A DNA stretch of 64,000 nt from Scatosoma sp045128055 (GTDB lineage: Bacteria; Bacillota; Clostridia; Christensenellales; Borkfalkiaceae), in NCBI GenBank assembly GCA_045128055.1, contig JBGVRC010000007.1:1-64000 (forward strand), read 5' to 3'. The position numbers and the translations under genes are program-made. This document shows positions 26,997 through 35,287 of the stretch, one piece after another; position 1 is the first letter of the stretch; every line of letters begins with the position of its first letter. Under the pieces are notes generated by a model that was not told the DNA's origin, ran no database searches, and was given only the letters and a program-made list of their open reading frames with translations.

Positions 26997-27469
26997 TGAT
27001 GACGCGTAATTTACTTGTATTGATAAACGCCCACAGCGCAGAACTTATTTTGTATTACGGCGGTTGTATCGTTATTATTGCCGCAGTGATTATCGTGATG
27101 GCGATTTTGAAAAATAAGACCAAGAAAGAGCTTCGTCCCGCTACGGTAAAAAAGAGCTGTATAAAGGCGAAGGTCGTTGCGGAAAAAGTGCTTGCCGACA
27201 AGAAAAACTTGAAGGTTTTGGCGGGAGCAAGACTTTTGAAACTTAATAAATACGTGGCCAATGCGTTTTGGTATGCTTTCCAAATCGCGGATACCAAAAA
27301 GGATATTGTATTCGAGGGGATATCCGCTACGTTGGATGGCCTTTCTTCCCAGCTCGTAAAAGAGGCGAACAACGGCTATATTACCGAAGAAGAATACGAA
27401 GCGCAAATAAGAAACGCAATCGACGTTTTGAATTCGGTTGTTGAAAAAATTAAAGCTTTGGAAGCATAA
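26996..27469 (+). CDS. Small membrane-anchored protein of unknown function
   Basis: 157 residues. One strong membrane helix spans about residues 18-39 (LYYGGCIVIIAAVIIVMAIL). A basic stretch (KNKTKKELRP) and a mostly helical cytoplasmic part of about 110 residues follow. I do not recognise the domain. Its start overlaps the mscS stop (TAATG), preceded by GAGGAGGTGG, so it is translationally coupled to the channel and may work with it. Confidence 0.65.
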   Translation: MMTRNLLVLINAHSAELILYYGGCIVIIAAVIIVMAILKNKTKKELRPATVKKSCIKAKVVAEKVLADKKNLKVLAGARLLKLNKYVANAFWYAFQIADTKKDIVFEGISATLDGLSSQLVKEANNGYITEEEYEAQIRNAIDVLNSVVEKIKALEA

Positions 27470-27478
27470 GGATAAAAT

Positions 27479-28186
27479 ATGAAAAAAATCATAGCGATAG
27501 GCGGTGGGGAGCTCCGCGAGCGTACAACGCTTAAAATTGACGAATATATTGCAAAGCTTGCCAAAGAGCACGCGGGAGAAAACAGAGCCAACGCTTTGTT
27601 TATTCCTACTGCCAGCCATGATTTTATGCCCTATTACAATACTTTCCACAAGGTTTACACGGGCGTTTTCAATATCAAAACGGACGTAGCTTTGTCCGTA
27701 TTCAAAGAAGTGGATATGGAAAAGATGAAAGCCAAGTTTGAAAAGGCAGACGTTATATACGTGGGCGGCGGCGACACGGTGTTTATGATGGAAAGCTGGC
27801 GCGAAACGGGGCTTTTGGAGCTTATAAAGGACGCGTACAATCGCGGCGTTATCATCGCAGGGCTTTCCGCGGGGGCGATTTGTTGGTTTTCGGATATTTA
27901 TACCGATTCCGCGCTCGTCAACGGCGATGGGGAAGAAAAGTATTCTATGTTTAAGGGTTTGGGCTGGATAAACGGGGTAATTTCTCCGCATTACGGCGCA
28001 AGAATGCTTGACTTCGATAAAATAGTGTGCTATAATTACGAAAGTGCTTTTGGATTGGAAGACAATGCGGCGCTTGTGATAGAAGACGGCGAGATTGTTG
28101 GCAGCGTAACGAGCGGCGGCAACGTTTGGAAGATAGAAAGCAAGGATAAAAAGTTGATAAAGACGGCGGTTGAGCCGTGTTTATAA
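27479..28186 (+). CDS. Peptidase E-like protein (S51, class I glutamine-amidotransferase fold)
   Basis: 235 residues. The nucleophile Ser is in the elbow AGLSAGAICWF. ADVIYVGGGDTVFMME and ISPHYGARMLDF are typical of peptidase E relatives. The family cleaves Asp-X dipeptides or acts as a cyanophycinase-like serine peptidase. The specificity here is not certain. It follows the small membrane gene by 9 bp. Confidence 0.85.
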   Translation: MKKIIAIGGGELRERTTLKIDEYIAKLAKEHAGENRANALFIPTASHDFMPYYNTFHKVYTGVFNIKTDVALSVFKEVDMEKMKAKFEKADVIYVGGGDTVFMMESWRETGLLELIKDAYNRGVIIAGLSAGAICWFSDIYTDSALVNGDGEEKYSMFKGLGWINGVISPHYGARMLDFDKIVCYNYESAFGLEDNAALVIEDGEIVGSVTSGGNVWKIESKDKKLIKTAVEPCL

Positions 28187-28193
28187 GCGGAAT

Positions 28194-28310
28194 AGCTTAA
28201 TTGCCTGCTTCGGAGTTTTGACTTTCTCCGAGTAAAAGTTAAAAAAGCAGCAGATTAGCTTAATTGCCTGCCTGGGTGTTAAAGTTCTCACCGAGTAAAA
28301 ATAAAAAGAA
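28194..28310 (+). repeat. Tandem repeat with two covarying hairpins
   Basis: Two units start with AGCTTAATTGCCTGC at 28194 and 28257 (63-bp period) and end with CCGAGTAAAA. Each holds a stem of similar length around a 10-nt loop: CGGAG/CTCCG in unit 1, and GGTG/CACC in unit 2. The stem sequences differ but pairing is kept, which suggests a structured RNA or tandem terminator/attenuator after the peptidase gene. Confidence 0.5.
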
Positions 28311-28318
28311 CGAAATAA

Positions 28319-28403
28319 GCGGATGTGGCGAAACTGGCAGACGCGCAGGTTTCAGGTTCCTGTGGGTAACTCCGTATGGGTTCAAATCCCTTCATCCGCA
28401 CCA
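28319..28403 (+). tRNA. tRNA-Leu (anticodon CAG)
   Basis: 85 nt with encoded CCA. The acceptor stem GCGGATG pairs with CATCCGC. The loop TTCAGGT gives anticodon CAG, with a U-U pair closing the anticodon stem. A class II variable arm (TGGGTAACTCCGTA) and T-arm TGGGTTCAAATCCC are present. Its 3' end is duplicated 7.5 kb downstream, so it is the integration site of an island. Confidence 0.93.
28383..28403 (+). repeat. Left attachment repeat (attL) at the tRNA-Leu 3' end
   Basis: The 21-bp sequence starting CAAATCCCTTCATCC and ending in CCA recurs at 35928-35948 with one mismatch. This is the classic result of integration into a tRNA 3' end. Confidence 0.7.
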
Positions 28404-28411
28404 CGTTGTAA

Positions 28412-28470
28412 GTGGGTGCTGTTATCCGAACAAGTAGATTAGACTTGCTTGGAAACAACACCCATTTTTC
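28412..28470 (+). terminator. Long hairpin terminator just inside the island
   Basis: TGGGTGCTGTT pairs with AACAACACCCA with one mismatch. The enclosed region has CAAGT-7-ACTTG, and TTTTTC follows. It ends transcription from tRNA-Leu. Confidence 0.7.
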
Positions 28471-28573
28471 TTAGAAAAACAAAGGGATAGACCTGTTTTT
28501 ATATTAGACAAGAGCTTTTGCAAACTTGTAAATTCTTAATTGCAAACAGAAAAATTGAGGACGTTATGAACCT

Positions 28574-29713
28574 TTATGATTGGACGGGTTTATAGCGTCT
28601 TTCCTTTTCATTTGGCGAGATGTAGCGTAAAAATGCTTGCGGACGGACTTCATTGTAGAATGTCATATACTTAACAACTGAATTTTTGAAATGTTTGACG
28701 GAAGTATACTCTTTCCTGTATAATTCTTCCTTTTTTAGTGAGGCAAAAAATGATTCCATAACGCTATTATCTCCAGGCGTTCTTGCTCTTGAAAACGATT
28801 GAGTTGCACCAACTTCAGCGAGTAATTTTTGAAAAGCATAAGAGGTATATTGACAGCCGCGATCGCTGTGAAAAATTAGATTTGGGGGACAGTTTCGCTC
28901 GTTAAAAGCAAGTTTGAAAGTAGATGTTATGAGTTGCGTGGTAGAGCGGTTAGAGATTTTATATCCAACAATTTTTCGAGAATATAAGTCGATGATAGCA
29001 CATATATAAAAGTTCTTGTCATTAAAATGGAATTGAGTGATATCGCTTACCCATTTTTGATTTGGAGCAGTTGCGGTAAAATTGTTATCAACAATATTTT
29101 TCTTTTTTGGACGAGATTTGAGAAATTGTTTCTTCATAGTGTCTCGAATACTTTTTAAATTCATTTCACTCATTAGCTGTTTTACAAATTTTAGACTGAT
29201 CGTATGTCCATCGGCGACCATAATGGCGTGGATTTTACGTGCGCCATAAATACCATTGCTTTGGTCATAAATATCTCTTATTAATTCACGCATAGTTTGA
29301 TTACGTAAGATGTATGAAGAGTTTTGTTTTTTATTTCTCAAAACGTGATTGTAAAATGTTCCACGGTCAACCTGTAAGGCTTCGCATAAATGTCGAACAT
29401 TATATTGTCCGTAAAGCTTTTCTAATTCGTACAATTTTACTTGTAAAGGGGATGAAACGGTGCAGTTAACTTTTTGCAGGATTTCGCACATATTTTGCAA
29501 TTTCTCTCTCCTTTTCTTTTCTATGGAACGGTTATTAACAATATTTAGATAATTTTCAGGATGATGACTGGGCATATCCTGATATTTTTTTATCCAAAAA
29601 TAGATCGTGCTACGAGGAACGCCATATTTTTCGACTAATGTGGCTACGGGTGTGCCGCGACGGTAGGCTAAACAACATTTTCTGATTTGTTCATTTGTGT
29701 ACTTTGGTTTCAT
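28574..29713 (-). mobile_element. IS3-family (IS150-like) transposase, single reading frame
   Basis: 379 residues. An N-terminal helix-turn-helix (YTNEQIRKCCLAYRRGTPVATLVEKYGVPRSTIYFWI) is joined in one frame to an rve-type DDE integrase domain. DDE residues are in WVSDITQFHF, IFHSDRGCQYTS and NSVMESFFASLKKEE. GIYGARKIHAIM is the typical HTH_21 motif. Most IS3 elements use two frames with programmed frameshifting, but here no shift is needed. AAGGAG precedes the ATG at 29713. I could not find convincing terminal inverted repeats on either side, so element ends are not called. Confidence 0.88.
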
Positions 29714-29886
29714 ATTAAGGCTCCTTAAAATAACTATTCCAATAAGCAATATTGGTGATGGTATTATATAATAAAATTAAAAAGTCTTGATTAATTTTAG
29801 AAAAATATTTACTGTTCTTGAAAAAAATTGTTAAAAAAGTATAAAATTTGTAAAAAAAAATACCAAAAAAGTTGGCAGTGGGGGCT

Positions 29887-29915
29887 TGACAAGTTATTAA
29901 ATGCATGCTATAATA
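29887..29915 (+). promoter_or_regulatory. Consensus promoter of the hicAB operon
   Basis: TTGACA (29887-29892), 17-bp spacer, TATAAT (29910-29915): a perfect sigma-A promoter. About 65 nt precede the hicA ATG. Confidence 0.85.
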
Positions 29916-29924
29916 TAATCCAAA

Positions 29925-29934
29925 TGATATCATA
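29925..29934 (+). promoter_or_regulatory. Palindromic operator candidate (hicAB)
   Basis: ATGATATCAT is a perfect 10-bp palindrome at the expected transcription start. HicB antitoxins often repress their own operon through such sites. Confidence 0.45.
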
Positions 29935-29980
29935 TTTAATATTACTTTGCATAATTATAGTAAAGGAGGGCATAATATAA

Positions 29981-30244
29981 ATGGGCACATTTGAAAAAAC
30001 GAAAGAAAAAATTATGCGTACTCCTACTGCAAATGATATTATGCCTAATGAGGTACAAAGTTTTTTAAAAAAGTATGGGTTCGCATTAAAACATGTTAAT
30101 GGGAGCCATTTTATTTATGAATATCCTGGAAATAGTAGAGTATTTATGTTAAATATACCAATGCACAAACCTGTAAAGCCTACTTATATAGACCAAATAA
30201 GAGAACGGATTATTGAAATAGAAGGAGAAATAAAAGATGAATAA
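29981..30244 (+). CDS. hicA: HicA-type mRNA interferase toxin
   Basis: 87 residues. HicA toxins have a double-stranded-RNA-binding fold and cleave mRNA with a catalytic His. Here the segment FLKKYGFALKHVNGSHFIYE matches the family core, with His43 after Gly-Ser. The first 20 residues are an N-terminal extension. AAAGGAGGG, 10 nt before the ATG at 29981, supports the longer start, though a shorter protein from a later Met is possible. The stop overlaps the hicB start by 8 nt (GATGAATAA), the usual toxin-first order of hicAB. Confidence 0.8.
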   Translation: MGTFEKTKEKIMRTPTANDIMPNEVQSFLKKYGFALKHVNGSHFIYEYPGNSRVFMLNIPMHKPVKPTYIDQIRERIIEIEGEIKDE

Positions 30245-30734
30245 CTATGAGATTAGAGTGATTCCTAAAGTGGATGCAGAAGGGAAAACTTATTGGACGG
30301 CTTTTTATCCTGCTATTGATGGATGTGTTGGTGGTGGAGATACTGCAGAGGAAGCTATCAAAGAGGCTGCAGAAAATTTAGAGTGTTTTTTAGCATATTT
30401 AAAGGAGGAAAAGCGAGAAACGCCCAAGCCTTATGCAGAGCCTCAATATAGCGGGAAAATTGCATTAAGAATTCCTAAACGTACGCATCAATTGGTAGCA
30501 ATGCGAGCAACTGAAGAAGAAGTTAGTATTAATACATTTTTGGTTTCAGCAATTGAGCATTATTTAGGCAAAAAGGAGTATGAATTTGAATTAGATCAAA
30601 AAATTGACGAATTACGTGAAATTGCTAGCAATAGTTTAAGATTACAAGGATTGAATTTTGCGTTTAATAAAGCTTATGCGCAAGGCTGGGCAAGTTCTAG
30701 TAAAAAAGTTGTATTAGGAGGGTACGATGAATAA
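30237..30734 (+). CDS. hicB: HicB-type antitoxin with C-terminal extension
   Basis: 165 residues. The N-terminal partial RNase-H-like HicB fold (YWTAFYPAIDGCVGGGDTAEEAIKEAAENLECFL) neutralises HicA. Around residues 79-116 is a ribbon-helix-helix DNA-binding part (GKIALRIPKRTHQLVAMRA followed by VSINTFLVSAIEHYL), which should bind the operator. A further 45-50 residues (ELDQKIDELREIASN onward, with aromatic and small residues) exceed the usual HicB. In toxin-antitoxin-chaperone systems such tails are chaperone-addiction segments. It overlaps hicA at its start and the SecB-like gene at its end by the same 8-nt GATGAATAA overlap. Confidence 0.82.
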   Translation: MNNYEIRVIPKVDAEGKTYWTAFYPAIDGCVGGGDTAEEAIKEAAENLECFLAYLKEEKRETPKPYAEPQYSGKIALRIPKRTHQLVAMRATEEEVSINTFLVSAIEHYLGKKEYEFELDQKIDELREIASNSLRLQGLNFAFNKAYAQGWASSSKKVVLGGYDE

Positions 30735-31122
30735 AACATATAAAAACATGAAATCAATGTTAATGGTCGTTGATTATCATTTTGAGCATGATAATAGCGA
30801 TAAGGATATAACACTGGAAACGCATGAAGCTATTGAAATTAATTCGATTTCAGATAGTAATATTATGTTAACAGTGGAAAGAAAATTGGTTTTTACAGGT
30901 TTAAGTAATACTTATTTGAAAGTGGTATATGATGTCAATATTAGTTTGGTTGAAAAAATTACTAAATCGAAGTTTGAAAAAGATATACGAAAAGGATTGC
31001 CGATTTTAGGAGATGTTTTTAGTGATATATCTTTAATAGTAGCCCAAATAACAGATAAGAGTCCATTTGGGGCAATAATTTCGCCTCCTATGTACGATGA
31101 GGATGATATTGAAATCAGGTAA
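30727..31122 (+). CDS. SecB-like protein, candidate chaperone of the hicAB locus
   Basis: 131 residues. The first 80 are predicted beta strands with long loops (EAIEINSISDSNIMLTVERKL, LKVVYDVNISL). The C-terminal block LPILGDVFSDISLIVAQITDKSPFGAIISPP resembles the end of SecB, where a conserved helix leads into a Gly/Pro-Pro motif. SecB is mostly a proteobacterial export chaperone, but SecB-like proteins also occur as third members of toxin-antitoxin-chaperone operons. The ATG lies inside the last codons of hicB, so translation is coupled. The assignment rests on pattern by eye and is only moderately sure. Confidence 0.5.
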   Translation: MNKTYKNMKSMLMVVDYHFEHDNSDKDITLETHEAIEINSISDSNIMLTVERKLVFTGLSNTYLKVVYDVNISLVEKITKSKFEKDIRKGLPILGDVFSDISLIVAQITDKSPFGAIISPPMYDEDDIEIR

Positions 31123-31214
31123 TAAGCGGAGAAGGTAATTTTACCTGATGGGTTCAACTCCTAACTTGAAAACCTTAAAAAAGCGAAATTGTTCTGAATA
31201 GACATGATAGGTAT

Positions 31215-31257
31215 ACAGACCTGTGCTTAATAAAAAAGCACAGGTCTGTAAGATTTT
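31215..31257 (+). terminator. Strong terminator after the hicAB operon
   Basis: ACAGACCTGTGCTT (31215-31228) pairs perfectly with AAGCACAGGTCTGT (31236-31249), followed by AAGATTTTTTT. Confidence 0.88.
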
Positions 31258-31343
31258 TTTAGACAAAATTAAAGAAATATGTTAGAATCATAGCCGTGAT
31301 TGTGTTTACAATGATTGCTATGATTTTTATTTTGGAGGAACAA

Positions 31344-32510
31344 ATGAAAAAGAAAGTTGCGGCGTATTGTCGGGTAAGTACGAAAGAAGATATTCAACAG
31401 CATAGTTTAGAAGCTCAAAAAAAGTATTATCAAAGAGAGATAGAGCAAAATCCTGATTATGAGTTTATAGGAGTATATGCAGATACATCAAGCGGTTTAC
31501 GTAAGAAGAATCGCGTTCAGTTTGAAAAAATGCTGCGTGATTGTAAGAGAGGGAAAATTCATATCATTTTTACAAAGTCCATCAGCCGTTTTGCGAGAAA
31601 CACGTTGGATTTTTTGAATATCATAAGAAAACTAAAATGTTTGGAGGTTAATGTGTATTTTGAAACAGAACATATATGGTTGCTAAATGAAATCAGCGAA
31701 TTAAATATGGCAATTCATGCTGCTGTAGCACAAGAAGAAAGCGTAGCAAAAAGTAGAAGTATTAGATGGGGTTTAGCGCATAGTTTTGCAAGCGGGACAT
31801 CTGGCTTGGCAAATCGTAGTTGTTATGGATATATAAATGACAGTCAAGGGGGACTTATTATTGACGAAGAAAAGGCAGCGAATGTAAAGCTGATTTTCAG
31901 TTTGTATTTAAGTGGATATAGTTTATCTAAAATTGCAAAAGAATTGAAGGCGAAAGGTATTTTATCGCCTATGGGTAAAGAAACTTGGACAAGTATGGCA
32001 ATTGATAAGATATTGACAAACGAAAAGTACGCTGGAAACGTTATTTTGCAGAAGACGTATATCCCTGATGTATTGAAACAAAAGCAGAAAAAGAATGAAG
32101 GTGAGATTGCTCGGTATTTATACGAAAATAATCACGTTGGCATTATTGCCCCGGAAATGTTTAAGGCTGTTCAAGAAGAAAGAAATAGGAGAACGAATGT
32201 GGAGTTAAATGCAAAGGGGAAAACTGTAAGGAAGAATACAAGATTTTCAAGCAATGATTCTTTGTCTGGTAAAATTCAATGTGGAGAATGTGGGCGTAAT
32301 TTTAGAAGAATTACGACGCATTCTGGGGAGATTGTTTGGCGTTGCGCAGGTCGTGTTGAGAAAAATGGGACGTGTAAAGCTCGAACGGTTAAGCAAAGCG
32401 AGATTGATGATGAATTGCGGGAATATTTTGGAAAAGAATTGCTTCATCAAGAAATCTGTCAATCCGTAAAAAGAATCTCGATTGCGGATAATGTTATAAT
32501 TGTTGAGTAA
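31344..32510 (+). CDS. Serine recombinase (resolvase/invertase family)
   Basis: 388 residues. The catalytic domain starts VAAYCRVSTKEDIQQHSLEAQ, with the nucleophile Ser in RVST. FTKSISRFARNTLDFL is the second conserved block. A Recombinase domain follows (GYSLSKIAKELKAKGILSPMGKETWTSMAIDKIL), and a zinc ribbon (CGECGRNF and WRCAGR, then Cys). It is shorter than typical large serine integrases because the long coiled-coil tail is reduced. Such enzymes move transposons and integrative elements by site-specific recombination. The start has GGAGG six bases before the ATG at 31344. It may mobilise part of the island, but tRNA-end integration is more typical of tyrosine integrases, so the island may be composite. 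Confidence 0.88.
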   Translation: MKKKVAAYCRVSTKEDIQQHSLEAQKKYYQREIEQNPDYEFIGVYADTSSGLRKKNRVQFEKMLRDCKRGKIHIIFTKSISRFARNTLDFLNIIRKLKCLEVNVYFETEHIWLLNEISELNMAIHAAVAQEESVAKSRSIRWGLAHSFASGTSGLANRSCYGYINDSQGGLIIDEEKAANVKLIFSLYLSGYSLSKIAKELKAKGILSPMGKETWTSMAIDKILTNEKYAGNVILQKTYIPDVLKQKQKKNEGEIARYLYENNHVGIIAPEMFKAVQEERNRRTNVELNAKGKTVRKNTRFSSNDSLSGKIQCGECGRNFRRITTHSGEIVWRCAGRVEKNGTCKARTVKQSEIDDELREYFGKELLHQEICQSVKRISIADNVIIVE

Positions 32511-32606
32511 ATTTTATTTTATTGTAAAAAAGGTGACAGTAGTCTCTTGACAAGAGTTCGATGATATAATTAAAAAATTATAAACATTATATCTAATTTG
32601 GAAGTT

Positions 32607-32710
32607 TATTGAAAATTTTTGCAGTTTCGACAAAATATTTCTGATTTAGATGTCATAAGGTATTGACTTTTTTTAGGTCGTAGGATATAATTGTATTGAA
32701 AATTTTTGCA
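32607..32710 (+). repeat. Duplicated 17-bp block in the ATPase promoter region
   Basis: TATTGAAAATTTTTGCA occurs exactly at 32607-32623 and 32694-32710, 87 bp apart. Each copy is followed after about 10 bases by CAAAATA. It may be a regulatory repeat or a duplicated promoter. Confidence 0.55.
32663..32691 (+). promoter_or_regulatory. Promoter of the DUF4143 ATPase gene
   Basis: TTGACT (32663-32668), 17-bp spacer, TATAAT (32686-32691). Confidence 0.75.
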
Positions 32711-32742
32711 TATACAGGCAAAATAATCTAATAAGGTGTATT

Positions 32743-33987
32743 ATGGAAATTAAAAGAGATGCTTATTTAAGAAAATTGATAGACAGACAACACAATGGTT
32801 TGGTTAAAGTTATAACGGGTATTCGCCGCTGTGGAAAATCCTATTTATTATTTGAACTTTTTTACAAGTATTTGAAAGAACAGGGTGTTGACGACAAACA
32901 TATCATTAAACTTGCATTAGACGATAGAAGAAACAAAAAATATCGCAACCCCGACGTTTTATGCGATTACGTTCACGAGCAAATCGTTGACGATAAGCCG
33001 TATTATATTCTTCTCGACGAAGTTCAATTTGTGGACGAGTTTGAAGACGTTTTAAATAGTTTTTTGCATATTAAAAACGCCGACACCTATGTTACGGGCA
33101 GTAATGCAAAATTCTTGTCAAAGGATATTATCACCGAGTTTCGTGGGCGTGGAGATGAAATTCACGTTTCACCCCTTTCCTTCAAAGAGTTTTATTCCGT
33201 TTACAATGGCTCGAAAGAAGATGCTTGGAAACAATATTGTTTATACGGCGGACTGCCTAAGGTCTTGGAATATAAAACTGACGAAGACAAGGTCGCTTAT
33301 CTTAAGAATATTTTTGAAGAAACGTATTTAACGGATATTAAAGAACGTCATAAGATTCGTAACGACGCTGAACTTGCCGAACTTTTAGATATTCTTTCTT
33401 CTTCTATCGGTTCGCTTACCAATCCTAAAAAGCTGTCCGATACGTTTAAGAGTGTAAAGCAAGTTTCGCTTCACCCGGACACAATTAACAACTACTTAGA
33501 GTATTTAGTTGATTCTTATTTGATTGCGCAGTCTAAACGTTACGATATTAAAGGTAAAAAGTATATCAATACCCCGTCTAAATACTATTTTACAGATATG
33601 GGTTTAAGAAATGCAAGGTTTAACTTCCGCCAATATGAAGAAACGCATATTATGGAGAACGTTATCTATAACGAGCTTAAAATTATGGGCTTTAATCTTG
33701 ACGTGGGCGTTGTGGAATACAGTAAAGTAGTTGACGGGAAATCGGTTAGAGTGCAAGCAGAAGTTGACTTCGTGTGCAATAAAGCGGATAAGCGTTATTA
33801 TATTCAGTCGGCGTTTTCTATCCCCGATAGAGAAAAAATGTTACAAGAACAAAACTCGCTTACTCGCATAAACGATTCGTTTAAGAAGATTATAATCGTT
33901 AAAGACGCTATCAAAACGCACTACAACGAAGAAGGCGTTTTGATATTAAACTTATTTGATTTCTTATTGGAAGAAAACAGTTTGTAG
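32743..33987 (+). CDS. AAA-type ATPase with DUF4143 domain
   Basis: 414 residues. The N-terminal ATPase has Walker A ITGIRRCGKSYLLFEL and Walker B YILLDEVQFVDEFEDVL. YVTGSNAKFLSKDIITEFRGRG is the sensor region. The C-terminal DUF4143 part (YFTDMGLRNARFNF, QAEVDFVC) resembles a PD-(D/E)xK-like nuclease fold. These proteins are widespread in bacteria and archaea, often on mobile elements, and their function is unknown. Codon use is more GC-rich than its AT-rich flanks, which suggests a separate origin within the island. Confidence 0.88.
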   Translation: MEIKRDAYLRKLIDRQHNGLVKVITGIRRCGKSYLLFELFYKYLKEQGVDDKHIIKLALDDRRNKKYRNPDVLCDYVHEQIVDDKPYYILLDEVQFVDEFEDVLNSFLHIKNADTYVTGSNAKFLSKDIITEFRGRGDEIHVSPLSFKEFYSVYNGSKEDAWKQYCLYGGLPKVLEYKTDEDKVAYLKNIFEETYLTDIKERHKIRNDAELAELLDILSSSIGSLTNPKKLSDTFKSVKQVSLHPDTINNYLEYLVDSYLIAQSKRYDIKGKKYINTPSKYYFTDMGLRNARFNFRQYEETHIMENVIYNELKIMGFNLDVGVVEYSKVVDGKSVRVQAEVDFVCNKADKRYYIQSAFSIPDREKMLQEQNSLTRINDSFKKIIIVKDAIKTHYNEEGVLILNLFDFLLEENSL

Positions 33988-34019
33988 AATTAGAGATAAA
34001 GAGATACAAAGGAGAAAAA

Positions 34020-34262
34020 ATGAAAAATTTAGAATTTGGAAGCCTATATAAATTTTTAGTTTCTTTTGGAATTGTGTTATTCTCTTTGCCCATTGCCGTT
34101 TTTGTGGTATTATGGAATAATAATGTACTCCTAATTTCAAATGAGGAATTTGAATTATTATCAGAATATTCAAAAAATGCTGTTTTAAAACAACAACAAA
34201 AATGCATTAGTGGAAGAAATGGACGCAATTATTTTGTTGAATGATAATTATGCGGATGAAGC
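34020..34262 (+). pseudogene. Small membrane protein gene, probably frameshifted
   Basis: The open frame 34020-34244 encodes 74 residues with one membrane helix (YKFLVSFGIVLFSLPIAVFVVLW). The ribosome binding site AAAGGAG is good. After the A-rich run near 34185-34205 another frame continues as NNKNALVEEMDAIILLNDNY and beyond, and looks more protein-like than the in-frame tail CISGRNGRNYFVE. A frameshift in the A-rich run is likely. The family is not recognised. Confidence 0.4.
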
Positions 34263-34448
34263 CTTGATTGGGCTCCATAGTTTTTTGTGAAGAGAAACGA
34301 AGTTTTCGACGACACGCTTCGACGAAATCCGTAGGGGTATCGAAAATATCATACATCCGCACAAAATTCAACAATCTACTTGCTTTTTGGGATTGCTTGT
34401 GTTATATTTATTATAAGCCAAATAAAGGGAGTATGAAAATAACAAAAA

Positions 34449-35174
34449 ATGAAGATTTTATCCATAGGCAATAGTTTTTCGCAAGATGCACAAAGATATT
34501 TGTATAGATTGGCAAAAAAGGCGGGGGATACCTTTAAAACGGTAAATTTGGATATTGGCGGTTGTTCATTGAGAAGACACTATCTTAATACTTTGGAAGA
34601 TAAAGCGGATTACGCTTTTGAATACAATGGCGAATACCCTGGTTTAACAGTATCAATAAAGCAGCTTCTTATCAGTGATGATTGGGACGTTATTACTTTG
34701 CAGCAGGCAAGCCATTTGAGTGCGCATTATGAAACGTATACGCCGTATTTGGAAAACTTGTTGGAATATGTAAAGAAGTATTGTCCCCATTCCAAAATCT
34801 ATATGCACCAAACTTGGGCATACGAAAACGGAAGCGAACGATTGAGAGATATTGGCGGATATGATAGCGCAGATGCAATGTTCAAGGACATCCGCGAAGC
34901 CTACGCGAAGGCGGCGCAAGCAATTCACGCAGATGGTATTATTCCGTGCGGGCAAGCCATGCTCAACGCAACGAAAATGGGCATGGGGAAAATCCATAGA
35001 GATACCTTCCACGCATCTTTGGGCGCAGGAAGATATTTGTTGGCGTTGACTTGGTATAAAGCGTTAACGGGGAAAAATATCACAAATAATGATTTTGATG
35101 ATTTTGACGAACCCGTAAGCGATGATGAACGTAAAATTGTAATCAAGGCGGTAAACGCGGCTTTTAACGATTGA
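34449..35174 (+). CDS. DUF4886 protein (SGNH-hydrolase-like)
   Basis: 241 residues. The N-terminus MKILSIGNSFSQDAQRYLYRLA has a GNSF block like the GDSL/SGNH Ser motif. WDVITLQQASHLSAHYETY and HRDTFHASLGAGRYLLALTWYKALTG are hallmarks of DUF4886. The His of RDTFHAS is a candidate catalytic residue. It is a putative esterase or glycan-modifying hydrolase with unknown substrate. There is no signal peptide. The gene is more GC-rich than the hicAB part of the island. Confidence 0.78.
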   Translation: MKILSIGNSFSQDAQRYLYRLAKKAGDTFKTVNLDIGGCSLRRHYLNTLEDKADYAFEYNGEYPGLTVSIKQLLISDDWDVITLQQASHLSAHYETYTPYLENLLEYVKKYCPHSKIYMHQTWAYENGSERLRDIGGYDSADAMFKDIREAYAKAAQAIHADGIIPCGQAMLNATKMGMGKIHRDTFHASLGAGRYLLALTWYKALTGKNITNNDFDDFDEPVSDDERKIVIKAVNAAFND

Positions 35175-35232
35175 TAGTTATAAATTATTGAACTTTTATT
35201 ATATAAATCTATAGATAATTGTTGTGGAGCTC

Positions 35233-35261
35233 TTGAAAAAGTGAAATAGCTGTGCTATACT
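35233..35261 (+). promoter_or_regulatory. Promoter-like sequence before the decayed gene
   Basis: TTGAAA (35233-35238), 17-bp spacer, TATACT (35256-35261). The spacer end GCTGTGC is identical to that of the promoter at 36011, suggesting related origin. Confidence 0.5.
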
Positions 35262-35287
35262 GTTGTTAACATAATAAAAGGGGAGCG

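Noticed and set aside
28480..29960. Terminal inverted repeats of the IS3-type element
   Set aside because: I compared the flanks on both sides by eye and found no convincing inverted repeat or target duplication, so only the transposase gene is called.
34353..34365. CATCCGCAC inside the first island, resembling the tRNA-Leu 3' end
   Set aside because: Only 9 bases match, which is expected by chance in this length, so it is not called a third attachment site.
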